A DNA stretch of 50,654 bases, taken from assembly GCA_036557185.1 (NCBI GenBank), contig DATBHZ010000029.1:1-50654 (forward strand), written 5' to 3'. Both the position numbers and the translations under genes were made by a program. This document shows positions 32,021-40,641 of this stretch, piece by piece (within the stretch, counting starts at the first letter, position 1; each line of letters opens with the position of its first letter). Source of the DNA: DATBHZ01 sp036557185 (lineage in GTDB: Bacteria; Actinomycetota; Acidimicrobiia; IMCC26256; JAENVU01). Below the pieces are notes generated by a model. It was not told where the DNA came from. It was given only the letters and a program-made list of their open reading frames with translations, and searched no databases.

Positions 32021-32758
32021 ATGGCAAACCTGCTCGGCATCGACATCGGCGGCACCGGCATCAAGGGTGCACCGGCCGACACGACGAGCGGTGAGCTCAC
32101 AGCAGAGCGACTCCGCATCCTGACTCCGCCCGGCGCGAAGCCCCACGACGTGGCGAAGGTCGTCGCCGAGGTTGTGGGCCACTTCGACACGACGGGTCCG
32201 ATCGGCTGCACCTTCCCCGCCGTCATCCAGCACGGTGTTGCGCGGACCGCAGCCAACGTCGATCCGTCGTGGATCGGTACCGACGCACAGCAGCTCATCT
32301 CGCAGTTCACAGGGCGCCCCACGGTCGTGGTCAACGATGCCGACGCGGCAGGCATCGCGGAGATGCAGTTCGGCGCGGGCAAAGGCGTCAAGGGGACCGT
32401 GCTCCTACTCACGCTCGGCACGGGGATCGGGAGCGCCCTCTTCGTCGACCGAGAGCTGGTGCCGAACACCGAGCTCGGCCACATGGAGGTCGACGGCCAC
32501 GAGGCCGAGAAGCGAGCGTCGGAGAAGGTGCGCGAGGACAACGACCTCAGCTGGGAGAAGTGGGGAAAGCGGCTCGACGAGGTGCTCCAGAAGTACGAGG
32601 CGTTGCTGTGCCCGGACCTCATGATCCTCGGAGGCGGAGCGAGCAAGAAGTTCGACAAGTTCTCCGACCACCTCCACACGCGCACGCAGGTCGTTCCCGC
32701 GCAGCTCCTGAACGAAGCGGGAATCGTTGGGGCAGCACTGGCGGCCGCCCACACGTAG
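32021..32758 (+). CDS. ppgK: Polyphosphate glucokinase
   Basis: 245 residues from the ATG at 32021. A ROK-family sugar kinase: phosphate-1 motif LLGIDIGGTGIKGA at the N-terminus, IGCTFPAVIQHGVARTAANVD, NDADAAGIAEMQFGAG, the adenosine/phosphate loop LLTLGTGIGSALF, and EVDGHEAEKRASEKVRED as in actinobacterial PpgK. It phosphorylates glucose with polyphosphate (and ATP) and is a marker of actinobacterial and cyanobacterial sugar uptake. The spacer to the PIG-L gene is 33 bp. Confidence 0.93.
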   Translation: MANLLGIDIGGTGIKGAPADTTSGELTAERLRILTPPGAKPHDVAKVVAEVVGHFDTTGPIGCTFPAVIQHGVARTAANVDPSWIGTDAQQLISQFTGRPTVVVNDADAAGIAEMQFGAGKGVKGTVLLLTLGTGIGSALFVDRELVPNTELGHMEVDGHEAEKRASEKVREDNDLSWEKWGKRLDEVLQKYEALLCPDLMILGGGASKKFDKFSDHLHTRTQVVPAQLLNEAGIVGAALAAAHT

Positions 32759-32810
32759 TCCGGGCGCGGACGTCTAGCCTGGCGCTGCTCGACGAGGGGG
32801 GAACCAAGCC

Positions 32811-34301
32811 ATGACCGACGCGCCCATCGCAACCACCACAGCGGGCAACGTTCGGGGCAAGCTCCGGGAAGGGATCAAGATCTTCCGGGGTATCCCCTAC
32901 GCCGCGCCACCCGTGGGCGAGCGCCGCTTCCGGCCGCCCGCACCGGTCGAGCCGTGGACCGAGGTGCTCGACGCGATCCACGCGGGCCCCGTCGCCCCGC
33001 AGAACGAGTCGCCGCTCGAGAAGAGCATGGGCGCGCCCCCGCCGCGGTGGGACGAAGCGCGCTGTCTCACGCTGAACGTCTGGACACCCGCACTCGACGG
33101 CGCGAAGCGCCCGGTCCTGTTCTGGATCCACGGCGGCGCCTTTCTCAACGGCTCCGGCGCGACGCCGATCTACGACGGCACGCGGTTCGCCGAGCACGGC
33201 GACGTCGTCGTCGTGACGATCAACTACCGGCTCGGAACCTTCGGGTTCCTCCATCTCGACGAGATCTTCGGCGACGAGGTCCAGGGCTCGGGCAACGCGG
33301 GAATCCTCGACCAGGTCGCCGCGCTCGAATGGGTGCGCGACAACATCGCGGCGTTCGGCGGTGACCCGGGCAACGTCACGATCTTCGGGGAATCAGCGGG
33401 CGGGATGAGCGTCGGCACGCTGCTCGGTCTGCCCAAGGCGCAAGGGCTGTTCCACAAGGCCATCGCGCAGTCGGGAGCATCGAGCTTCGCGGCATCGAGC
33501 CGCAGCGCGACGGCGGTCGCGCGCCGGATCCTGGACTCGGCGGGGGTGAGCACCATCGAGGAGCTGCGGACCGCTCCCGCGGAGCAGTTCCTGGGGGCGC
33601 AGGAGCAGGCGTTCGGTCGGCGTGGGGGCGAGCTGCCCTTCCGGCCGGTCATCGACGGCGTGTACCTGCCGGAGCTTCCGCTCGAGGCGATTCGAGCCGG
33701 GAGCGGAGCGGTGCCCACGATCGCGGGCACGACGCGGGACGAGATGCAGCTCTTCCTTGGGCTGCAGCTCCGCATGGGCGACGCGCCCACAGAGCTGCTC
33801 GCGAAGCGTCTCCAAGCGACGTTCGGCGAAGGGACCGACACCGCGCTCGCCGTCTATCGGGCGAACCGGCCGGGTGCGAGCGAACGTGATCTCACGAGCG
33901 CCGTCCTCACCGACGCGACGTTCCGGATTCCAGCGATCCGCCTCGCAGAGGCGCAGGCGGGCAACGGCGTACCGGCGTTCATGTACTGGTTCACGTTCGA
34001 GTCGACCGCGTTCGACGGCATCCTCAAGAGCTGCCACGCGCTCGAGCTGCCGTTCGTGTGGGACGCGCTCGACAGGCCGGGCCTCGCCATGCTCACCGGC
34101 GACAGCCCGGCGCGCCAACCGCTGGCGGATGCGATGCACGCAGCGTGGCTCCGGTTCGCGCGCACGGGCGATCCCGGGTGGCCGCGATACGCCACGACGT
34201 CGCGCACGACGCAGCGCTTCGACACGACGCTCGAGCTCGTCGACGATCCCGACGGCACCGAACGCGAGGTGTGGTCGGGCCGCGACGGCGGGCAGCGCTA
34301 A
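32811..34301 (+). CDS. Type-B carboxylesterase
   Basis: 496 residues, ATG start with GAGGGGGG upstream and a TAGCCT box at 32775-32780. Carboxylesterase type-B family: IFRGIPYAAPPVGERRFRPP, CLTLNVWTP, the oxyanion hole WIHGGAFLNGSG, and the nucleophile elbow GES195AGG in VTIFGESAGGMSV. The catalytic His is likely in KSCHALELPFVW. No signal peptide, so intracellular. It hydrolyses carboxyl esters or carbamates; substrate unknown. It converges with the SDR gene after three bases. Confidence 0.93.
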   Translation: MTDAPIATTTAGNVRGKLREGIKIFRGIPYAAPPVGERRFRPPAPVEPWTEVLDAIHAGPVAPQNESPLEKSMGAPPPRWDEARCLTLNVWTPALDGAKRPVLFWIHGGAFLNGSGATPIYDGTRFAEHGDVVVVTINYRLGTFGFLHLDEIFGDEVQGSGNAGILDQVAALEWVRDNIAAFGGDPGNVTIFGESAGGMSVGTLLGLPKAQGLFHKAIAQSGASSFAASSRSATAVARRILDSAGVSTIEELRTAPAEQFLGAQEQAFGRRGGELPFRPVIDGVYLPELPLEAIRAGSGAVPTIAGTTRDEMQLFLGLQLRMGDAPTELLAKRLQATFGEGTDTALAVYRANRPGASERDLTSAVLTDATFRIPAIRLAEAQAGNGVPAFMYWFTFESTAFDGILKSCHALELPFVWDALDRPGLAMLTGDSPARQPLADAMHAAWLRFARTGDPGWPRYATTSRTTQRFDTTLELVDDPDGTEREVWSGRDGGQR

Positions 34302-34304
34302 CCG

Positions 34305-35090
34305 CTACTGGATCACCGATCCCCCGTCGACCGCGAGCGCGTGCCCGACGACGAAGCTCGCCGCGTCGGAACAGAGCCACGCGATCGCGCTCGCGATCTC
34401 CTCGGGGCGGCCGAGCCGCCCGAGCGGGACGGCCGAGGTCATCATCCTCTCGATCTTCGGGTCCCCGCCCATGAACCCCTCGAGCATCGGGGTGCGGGTG
34501 CTTCCCGGGCACACGCAGTTGATGCGGATGCCTTGCTTCGCGTACTCGAGTGAGGCCGCCCGCGTGAGACCGACGACGCCATGCTTGCTCGCGACGTACG
34601 CCGGCAGGCCGGCGAACCCCACGAGGCCCGCGCCCGAAGCCACGTTCACGATGGCCCCGGCGGGACCACTCTCGCCAGCCCCGCCTGTGGCGAGCATCGC
34701 AGGGATCTCGGTGCGCAGGCAGAAGAAGACGCTGTCGAGGTTGATCGCCATCGTCGAGCGCCAGTCATCGAGGTCGTACTCGGCGGTGGCCCCGCCCGCG
34801 CCCGTCGTGCCCGCGTTGTTGACGGCGAGATCGAGCCCGCCGAACGTCTCGACCGCGGTAGCGACCATCGCCTCGACCGATCCGTAGTCGGTGACGTCGA
34901 CGCTCACGAACAGCGCCTCGGCGCCTTCGGCCGCTGCCAGGTTGGCGGTCTCGCGCCCGCGCGCGTCGTCGATGTCCGCGACCACGACACACGCGCCCTG
35001 GCGCGCGAGCTCGATTGCCGTCGCGCGGCCGAGTCCCGAGGCGGCACCCGTCACCAGCCCGCGACGGCCGGCGAGCGCTCCTGCCGTCAT
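34305..35090 (-). CDS. Short-chain dehydrogenase/reductase (classical)
   Basis: 261 residues. Cofactor motif VTGAASGLGRATA, an Asp at the end of strand 2 (VVADIDDARG) that favours NAD(H), NNAG, the catalytic Ser in VNVASGAGLVG and Y-x3-K in PAYVASKHGV. Its ATG overlaps the stop of the next SDR upstream (ATGA), so the two are cotranscribed with the TrpF-like gene. It probably oxidises a hydroxyl group in the same pathway as its partner. Confidence 0.92.
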   Translation of the reverse strand: MTAGALAGRRGLVTGAASGLGRATAIELARQGACVVVADIDDARGRETANLAAAEGAEALFVSVDVTDYGSVEAMVATAVETFGGLDLAVNNAGTTGAGGATAEYDLDDWRSTMAINLDSVFFCLRTEIPAMLATGGAGESGPAGAIVNVASGAGLVGFAGLPAYVASKHGVVGLTRAASLEYAKQGIRINCVCPGSTRTPMLEGFMGGDPKIERMMTSAVPLGRLGRPEEIASAIAWLCSDAASFVVGHALAVDGGSVIQ

Positions 35091-35866
35091 CCGAGGTATT
35101 CCCCACCGTTCACGTCGAGCGACTGGCCGGTGATCATCCGCGACCTGTCGGACGCAAAGAACACGACCGCCTCGGCGATGTCCTCCTGGGGCGGGATCTC
35201 ACCGAGCGGGATCGCTTCGGTGATCTCGGCGATCACCTCGTCGCTCGTGATTCCCCGCGACTGCGTCTGCCATTCGACGTAGATCCGTACGTTCGGTCCC
35301 CAGATCCACCCCGGTACGACGGCGTTGACGCGGATCTGGTCGGGAGCGAGCTCGAGGGCGAGCGTCTTCGTGGCGGTGAGCAGCGCGCCTTTCGAGGCCG
35401 AGTACCCGCCCTCGTTGGGCCGGACCTTGCGGGCACTCATCGACGCGATCATCACGACGCTGCCCTTGCCGCGCTTGCGCAGCGCAGGGAGGCAGGCGCG
35501 CGTCATGTGCATCGCACCGAACAGGTTCACCTCGAAGATCTTGCGCCACGTGTCGAAGTCGACGGCTTCGAAGGGCTCGAACGTGTCACTGCGAAACGCG
35601 CTGTTCACGACGATGTCGATCCCGCCGAACTCCTTCGCCGCAAGTTCGGCGACACGTTTGCACTGGTCGGCGTGGGTGACGCTGGCAGGCGCCGCGAGCG
35701 CGCGCCCGCCTGCCGCGTTGATCTCCTCGGCGACCTCCTGCACGCGTGACTCCGTCCGCGCTACGAGGACGACCGCCGCGCCTTCACGCGCGCACGCGAG
35801 CGCGGTAGCCCGGCCCAGGCCCGGCCCCACTCCCGTGATCACACACACCTTGTCCGCGAGCAGCAT
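35087..35866 (-). CDS. Short-chain dehydrogenase/reductase (classical)
   Basis: 259 residues. TGVGPGLGRATA, then VVLVARTESRVQEV with Arg after strand 2, which favours NADP(H), unlike its operon partner. VNSAF stands in place of NNAG. The catalytic Ser is in MIASMSARKV and Y-x3-K in GGYSASKGAL. It is six bases downstream of the TrpF-like gene and overlaps the following SDR. The different cofactor preferences (inferred) would suit an oxidation-reduction pair or epimerisation. Confidence 0.92.
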   Translation of the reverse strand: MLLADKVCVITGVGPGLGRATALACAREGAAVVLVARTESRVQEVAEEINAAGGRALAAPASVTHADQCKRVAELAAKEFGGIDIVVNSAFRSDTFEPFEAVDFDTWRKIFEVNLFGAMHMTRACLPALRKRGKGSVVMIASMSARKVRPNEGGYSASKGALLTATKTLALELAPDQIRVNAVVPGWIWGPNVRIYVEWQTQSRGITSDEVIAEITEAIPLGEIPPQEDIAEAVVFFASDRSRMITGQSLDVNGGEYLG

Positions 35867-35872
35867 CCGATC

Positions 35873-36580
35873 TCACCTCTCCCCGTCGACGACACGCACA
35901 TCATGCGTGCTCGAGCGCCGTGCACCCAAAACGGCATCGAAGAAAGCGTGGAGCTTCGCCGCGTCGAGACGGCCTTCCGAACGCAGACCGCTGCACAGAT
36001 CGACGCCGAACGGGTGCACCCGCGCGATCGCGTCCCCCACGTTTGCGGCATCGAGACCACCGGCGAGGAACACAGGGATCCGCGAGGCCGCCACGATCTG
36101 CCTGCTCAGCTCCCAGTCGTGCACGCGTCCGGTCCCGCCGAGCTCTCTGACCGTCGAGTGTGTCCGGCCGGAGTCGAGCAGGAGCGCGTCCGCGGTGGCC
36201 GCAGCGGCGTGTGCCTGGTCGAGGACGCGCTCGTCCTCCACATGGAGCACCTGCACCAGCTTCGCCGCGCCCAGCTGGGCACGGATCCGCTCGTGGTCGG
36301 CAGGATCGACCCAGTCCACGAGCTGGATCGCGCTCGTCCCCGTGCGACGCGCGTGGTCGACCACACCGTCGACGGAGGTCTCCGCTGTCAGGAGGAAGGT
36401 GGCTACAGGCGGGGGCACCCGCGCGGCGATCTGCGCGATCAGCTCGTCCGCGATCGGTCCCGGCCCGCTCGGCATGCGCCCGACCAGCCCGATCGCGTCG
36501 GCCCCGGCTGAAATCGCGAGCTTCGCCTCGTCCGCGGACGCGATGCAGCAGACCTTCACGCGGATCCGTGCCGAGCTCAT
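35873..36580 (-). CDS. TrpF-like (phosphoribosylanthranilate isomerase family) protein
   Basis: 235 residues, (beta/alpha)8 barrel. The start matches the TrpF catalytic region but reads VKVCC (C11-C12) instead of VKxCG; ISAGADAIGLV follows. The general-acid Asp is in ALLLDSGRTH, and GGTGRVHDWEL and FLAGGLDAANV are kept. The phosphate end, normally SSGVE, is CSGLR. It heads an operon with two SDR genes and no tryptophan gene is near. Many actinobacteria use bifunctional PriA and lack TrpF, so this may be a relative with another role. Substrate not known. Confidence 0.8.
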   Translation of the reverse strand: MSSARIRVKVCCIASADEAKLAISAGADAIGLVGRMPSGPGPIADELIAQIAARVPPPVATFLLTAETSVDGVVDHARRTGTSAIQLVDWVDPADHERIRAQLGAAKLVQVLHVEDERVLDQAHAAAATADALLLDSGRTHSTVRELGGTGRVHDWELSRQIVAASRIPVFLAGGLDAANVGDAIARVHPFGVDLCSGLRSEGRLDAAKLHAFFDAVLGARRSSTHDVRVVDGER

Positions 36581-36681
36581 GCATCCAAGTCTGCACGACT
36601 CGGCGGGAAGGCACGCCGGTGTTCGGCACGTGCGCCGTCCCGGTAAGGTCCGGGCCGTCCCGCCGAGGTTCGAGGAGACCC

Positions 36682-37395
36682 GTGATCAAGCTCATCACCT
36701 TCGTTGCTCGTCAACAGGGGCTGTCCCCCGAGGAGTTCCACGAGCAGTGGCGCGGCGACCATGCGGCTCGCATCGCGAGGAACCCCGCGGCCGCGGAGCA
36801 TCTGCTTCGCTACGAGCAGAACCGTCGCAAGCCTCGCGACTACGCCCGCACGGACGCTCCCTACGACGGCGCGGCCGTCCAGTGGTACGACTCGTGGGAC
36901 GGCTTCCTCGCGATGGTCGCCGACGATCGCTACCGGGATGTCAGCGCCCACGAGCCCGAGCTGCTCGACCTGGAGCGATGCCTGATCGTGTTCACCGAGC
37001 CCGAGCAGGAGGTCATCGCAGGCCCGGACGACCGGCCCGAATCCCTCACGAAGCTCGTGTGCGGCGTCCGCCGCAAGCCGGGAATGGACCTCGACGAGTT
37101 CCACGAGTACTGGTGGGAGGTGCACGGCCCTCTCAACGCCGACACGCCGGCCGTGCGCAAGTACTTCATCCGCTACGAGCAGAACCACCGCCTCCGGTCG
37201 GACTACGCACGCAAGGACTGCACCCTCGACGGAGTGACCGTGGAGTGGTTCGCGTCGACGCGGGACTTCTTCGGCATGGCAACCGATCCCGACAGCCGGG
37301 AAGTGATCATGGCCGACGAACGGAAGTTCCTCGACACCGAGAACCTGACCTGGATCCTCACCGAGGCCGAGGACGTGATCCTCGACCGCCGCTGA
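36682..37395 (+). CDS. Tandem EthD-domain protein
   Basis: 237 residues from GTG with CGAGGAGA upstream. Two dimeric alpha/beta-barrel EthD-like units: the first has SPEEFHEQWRGDHA and LLRYEQNRR, the second DLDEFHEYWWEVHGP and FIRYEQNHRL, about 110 residues each, so this is an internal duplication. EthD-type proteins accompany monooxygenases or act as small cofactor-free enzymes; the fused dimer should fold as one barrel pair. The 101-bp divergent spacer to the TrpF-like gene holds nothing clear beyond the ribosome binding site. Function unknown. Confidence 0.82.
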   Translation: MIKLITFVARQQGLSPEEFHEQWRGDHAARIARNPAAAEHLLRYEQNRRKPRDYARTDAPYDGAAVQWYDSWDGFLAMVADDRYRDVSAHEPELLDLERCLIVFTEPEQEVIAGPDDRPESLTKLVCGVRRKPGMDLDEFHEYWWEVHGPLNADTPAVRKYFIRYEQNHRLRSDYARKDCTLDGVTVEWFASTRDFFGMATDPDSREVIMADERKFLDTENLTWILTEAEDVILDRR

Positions 37396-37420
37396 ACCGG
37401 TCTGGGCGAGCCGCAACCGC

Positions 37421-38458
37421 TCAGAGGCAGAGCTCGGCCATGGTGCGCAGCGTGTGCTCGTCGCCGTACAGGAGCAAGGTGGTCACACAGGACTCGCGCC
37501 AGGCCTCGAGGTCGTCGCGGATCTTCTCCTTCGGGCCGATCAGGGCCGTCTCCTCGATCAGCGACATCGGGACCATCGCAGCCGCCTCGTCCTTGCGCCC
37601 GTCGAGGTACAGCTCCTGGATCTTGGACGCCTCGGCCTCGTAGCCCATCCGCCCGAACACGTTGGCGTGGAAGTTCACCTCGCGCGCGCCCATCCCGCCG
37701 ATGTACAGCGCCAGCACGGGACGAATCAGCGAAGCCGCCTCCTCGACGTCGTCGTGGAGGATGACCGGCACCGTCGCCGCAACCTCGAAGGTGTCCGCCG
37801 TACGTCGGGCACCCGTACGCGCGAAGCCCTCCGCGAGCGCGTTGCGGTAGAACGAGTCGACCCGAGGTGAGAAGTAGATCGCGAGCCATCCGTCCGCGAT
37901 CTCGGCGGTGAGCGCGACGTTCTTCGGCCCCTCGGCCGCGAGGTAGATGGGAAGGTCGGCGCGCAAGGGGTGTGTGATGGGCTTGACCGCCTTCCCGAGC
38001 CCCGTGCCGCCGGGGATGGGCGTCGGGAAGAACTCACCCGTGTTGACGACGGGCTCCTCGCGCGCGAGCACCTTGCGAATCACGCTCACGTACTCGCGTG
38101 TGCGCGCGAGCGGCTTGGCGTACGGCTGCCCGTACCAGCCCTCGACCACCTGCGGGCCCGACGCGCCGAGGCCGAGGATGAACCGGCCGCCCGTGAGGTG
38201 ATCGAGCGTCAGCGCGGCCATCGCCATGGCGGTCGGCGTCCGCGCCGCCATCTGGCAGATGGACGTCCCGAGCTGGATCCGCGAGGTTGCCGAGCCCCAC
38301 CATGCGAGCGGGGTCAACGCGTCGGAGCCGTATGCCTCGGCGGTCCACACAGAGTCGTAGCCGAGGTCCTCTGCCAGCGCGAGCAGCTCGGGCACACCGG
38401 TCGGCGGTGCAGCGCCCCAGTAGCCGACCTGGAAACCGAGCTTGAGTGATTTCGCCAT
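37421..38458 (-). CDS. Luciferase-like (probably F420-dependent) oxidoreductase
   Basis: 345 residues from the ATG at 38458, preceded by TAGCCT seven bases upstream. The longer reading frame to 38599 only overlaps the thioesterase gene and was rejected. LLM fold: LKLGFQVGYWGA, YDSVWTAEAYGSDALTPLAW, LGTSICQMAARTPTAMAMAA, the family block HLTGGRFILGLGASGPQVVEGWYG, and PIYLAAEGPKNVALTAEIADGWL. This group in actinobacteria uses coenzyme F420 and reduces or oxidises diverse substrates. It has its own promoter inside the end of the upstream thioesterase gene. Confidence 0.9.
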   Translation of the reverse strand: MAKSLKLGFQVGYWGAAPPTGVPELLALAEDLGYDSVWTAEAYGSDALTPLAWWGSATSRIQLGTSICQMAARTPTAMAMAALTLDHLTGGRFILGLGASGPQVVEGWYGQPYAKPLARTREYVSVIRKVLAREEPVVNTGEFFPTPIPGGTGLGKAVKPITHPLRADLPIYLAAEGPKNVALTAEIADGWLAIYFSPRVDSFYRNALAEGFARTGARRTADTFEVAATVPVILHDDVEEAASLIRPVLALYIGGMGAREVNFHANVFGRMGYEAEASKIQELYLDGRKDEAAAMVPMSLIEETALIGPKEKIRDDLEAWRESCVTTLLLYGDEHTLRTMAELCL

Positions 38459-38465
38459 GGCTCGA

Positions 38466-38471
38466 AGGCTA
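38466..38471 (-). promoter_or_regulatory. Leaderless -10 box (TAGCCT)
   Basis: TAGCCT on the minus strand ends seven bases before the ATG at 38458 and overlaps the stop codon of the thioesterase gene. Confidence 0.4.
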
Positions 38472-39179
38472 CGAGACGCGCACGGACGCCCGAACATCGC
38501 CGGCCACCTCGAACCAGAACTGGCCGTCACTCCCGCTCGCGCGCACCAGCTGCGGCTGCTCACCGGGATCGATCCCCGCCCGGAACTCGATCTCCGCATG
38601 GTGCGGTCGCGGGCCCCCGAGAGCGCTCTCGATCGCCTCCCAGTACGCGGCGTTGTTCACGTGCCCGAGCGCGTCGAAGTCCGTGGCGCGCAGGGGCCAC
38701 GCCGAGCGCATCGCATCTGCGCCCGGCGCCGCGTGACGCAGCCGCGCGGAGACGCGGTGGTCGCGGACGCCGTCCCCGTAGACCGTGAAGAACTCCTCGG
38801 GGAGCGGCTGGGGCGCGCCGTCGGCGAGCCGGACGTAGACCCAGATCGCCTTCGCCTCGATGCACGCGGCCTTGCTTTCGCCTCCCCGGCGCGCCGCGAC
38901 GACGGTCGTGCGCTCCGCCCAGCTTCGCCCGACGCCGGAGCAGAAGGTGCACAGCTCGACGTCCTCGTAGAGCTTGGGGTTCCGGATGATCTGGAGCTCG
39001 GCTCTGCGGAGGATCCACGCGTGGCCGGCCGGGAGCTTCTCCTCCGCGGCATGATCCGCGGCAACGTCCTGGAGGTAGCGCGCGACCGCGTCGAGGCGCA
39101 GCTCCGCGTCGATCGTGGTGTCACCGAGGTAGACGCGTCGCTGCCGGCAGAAGGCGTCGCGGGGTACCCCGGGCGTCAT
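38469..39179 (-). CDS. Acyl-ACP thioesterase-like protein
   Basis: 236 residues from an ATG overlapping the stop of the oxidase gene (ATGA). Double hot-dog fold: first domain VYLGDTTIDAELRLDAVARYLQDVAADHA and WILRRAELQIIRNPKLYEDVEL; second domain RATDFDALGHVNNAAYWEAIE, where DFDxxGHVNNxxY is the thioesterase signature. It should hydrolyse acyl-ACP or acyl-CoA to free acid. The short C-terminus is normal for bacterial FatA-like proteins. It is in an operon with the FAD oxidase and a small membrane protein. Confidence 0.88.
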   Translation of the reverse strand: MTPGVPRDAFCRQRRVYLGDTTIDAELRLDAVARYLQDVAADHAAEEKLPAGHAWILRRAELQIIRNPKLYEDVELCTFCSGVGRSWAERTTVVAARRGGESKAACIEAKAIWVYVRLADGAPQPLPEEFFTVYGDGVRDHRVSARLRHAAPGADAMRSAWPLRATDFDALGHVNNAAYWEAIESALGGPRPHHAEIEFRAGIDPGEQPQLVRASGSDGQFWFEVAGDVRASVRVS

Positions 39180-40303
39180 CCGAAGCGCTCGGGACCGAAG
39201 GGAGACAGCTCCATCGACGGCTCCTTGCCTGCAACCAGCTCTGCCACCAAGCGCGCACTGTACGGTCCGAGCAACAAGCCGTTCGCACCGTGGCCGGTGC
39301 ACACGCTCACGTTCGGCGATCCCGGGATCCGTCCGAGCACCGGCGAGTTGTCGGCGCTCACCGGCCGAAGACCGACGCGGACCTCGACCAGCTCCGCCTC
39401 CGCGAGACCCGGGAGGAGGCGCAGGCCTTCGCTGAGCAGCTGGCGCATCCCTCCCGCGGTCACGCGGGCGTCGAACCCGGCGTCCGGCTCGACCGTGGCG
39501 CCGATCGCGACGCGTCCCCCCGGCCACGGGACCATGTAGTGGCTGAACACCGGTTGCAGGATCGGCCAGCGATCGGTCGGGACCTCATCTGCCTCTGTGC
39601 CCAGATGCACGATCTGCCCCCGAACCGGGATGATCGGCAACGTGGCTCCGACGAGCTCCGCTACCTCGGGTGTCCACGCACCCCCGGCGATCACCAGCTC
39701 CTCGCAGCCGAGCACGCGATCCCCCACGACCACACCACTGACGCGATCCCCGGCCCGGCGCAGGTCCGTCACCGACCCGTCGACGCGCTGCAGACCCCGC
39801 CGCACCGCAGCTGCACCGAGCGCGGCGCACATCTGGCGCCCGTCGACGCGCGCAGCTCGCGGGTTGTAGAGCACCGCTCGCATCGGTGCCATCACAGGCA
39901 GCAGGCGCACGGCGTCGTCCGACGACAGATCCTCGAGCACCGAGCCTGCGCGCGCGAGGTTCAGCGCGCGCTGCTCGACGTACGACCCGTCCTCGATCTC
40001 GCGGAACGCAACGCGCAGCGCGCCGCACACGGCATAGCCCGGGTCGGGATCTCCGTCCTCGCGCAGCGCTCCGACGAGCGTGCGGTAGTGCTCGCCGGAC
40101 GCTGCTGCGAGGCGATACCAGTCCTCGTCGGGCGTGCCGATCGTCTCGGGCGAGAGGATGCCCGCGCCCGCGTCGGTTGCGCGGGAGCGGTCGTGCCGGT
40201 CGACCAGCGCGGTCGCGATGCCCATCCCCGCGAGCTCGTAGGCAAGTGCCGTCCCCACCAACCCGCCGCCGACGATGACGGCGTCGAACTGCTCGCTCGT
40301 CAT
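39176..40303 (-). CDS. FAD-dependent amine/amino-acid oxidase (DadA/glycine-oxidase-like)
   Basis: 375 residues. N-terminal FAD-binding motif AVIVGGGLVGTALAYELA with GxGxxG at 12-17, AGILSPETIG, then VIAGGAWTPEVAEL and the DAO-family C-terminal motif VRVGLRPVSADNSPVLGRIPG with TGHGANGLLLGP. This group oxidises D-amino acids, glycine or sarcosine-like amines to imines with O2 or a quinone. The alternative is a ThiO-type glycine oxidase, but no thiamine genes are nearby. It overlaps both neighbours by four bases. Confidence 0.9.
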   Translation of the reverse strand: MTSEQFDAVIVGGGLVGTALAYELAGMGIATALVDRHDRSRATDAGAGILSPETIGTPDEDWYRLAAASGEHYRTLVGALREDGDPDPGYAVCGALRVAFREIEDGSYVEQRALNLARAGSVLEDLSSDDAVRLLPVMAPMRAVLYNPRAARVDGRQMCAALGAAAVRRGLQRVDGSVTDLRRAGDRVSGVVVGDRVLGCEELVIAGGAWTPEVAELVGATLPIIPVRGQIVHLGTEADEVPTDRWPILQPVFSHYMVPWPGGRVAIGATVEPDAGFDARVTAGGMRQLLSEGLRLLPGLAEAELVEVRVGLRPVSADNSPVLGRIPGSPNVSVCTGHGANGLLLGPYSARLVAELVAGKEPSMELSPFGPERFG

Positions 40304-40590
40304 GTGCTCGGGGCGTTCCGCCTCGTCCGGGCTCGGCTGCCACCTCCGTACGACGCGAGGTCAACGAGGAACGCGAGAATCACGAGGAACCAACCGAACC
40401 CCGTCACGCCCGAGCGCGGCGCGTACACAGCGGTCCACGCCAGGGTCGTCCAGGGCAGGAAGAGGAAGCCGAGCAGGCCGACCCAACCCGAGTTGAACGC
40501 GATCGTCATGCGATCGCTGAACGCCCAGAGGAGGAACAGCACCAGCCGTGGCGACACCATCGCCAGCAGCACGAGGATGCATCCGCACAT
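40300..40590 (-). CDS. Small conserved membrane protein
   Basis: 96 residues with three predicted membrane helices: VSPRLVLFLLWAFSDRMTIAF, WVGLLGFLFLPWTTLAWTAVY and GFGWFLVILAFLVDLASYGGG. The pattern (short helix pair, ...PWTT..., ...G.GWF..IL.F..DL.SYGGG) recurs in small uncharacterised actinobacterial membrane proteins as I recall them. It is the first gene of the operon with the FAD oxidase (ATGA overlap) and is about 50 bases downstream of the DUF2188-like gene. Function unknown. Confidence 0.75.
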   Translation of the reverse strand: MCGCILVLLAMVSPRLVLFLLWAFSDRMTIAFNSGWVGLLGFLFLPWTTLAWTAVYAPRSGVTGFGWFLVILAFLVDLASYGGGSRARTRRNAPST

Positions 40591-40641
40591 GGGCCGTCAT
40601 TCTGCCGCGCCGGGCGGCATCGTGCCCCAGGGCACCCGCTG

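Noticed and set aside
34305..35866. Halohydrin dehalogenase motifs in the paired SDRs
   Set aside because: Both have glycine-rich cofactor motifs and catalytic Lys.
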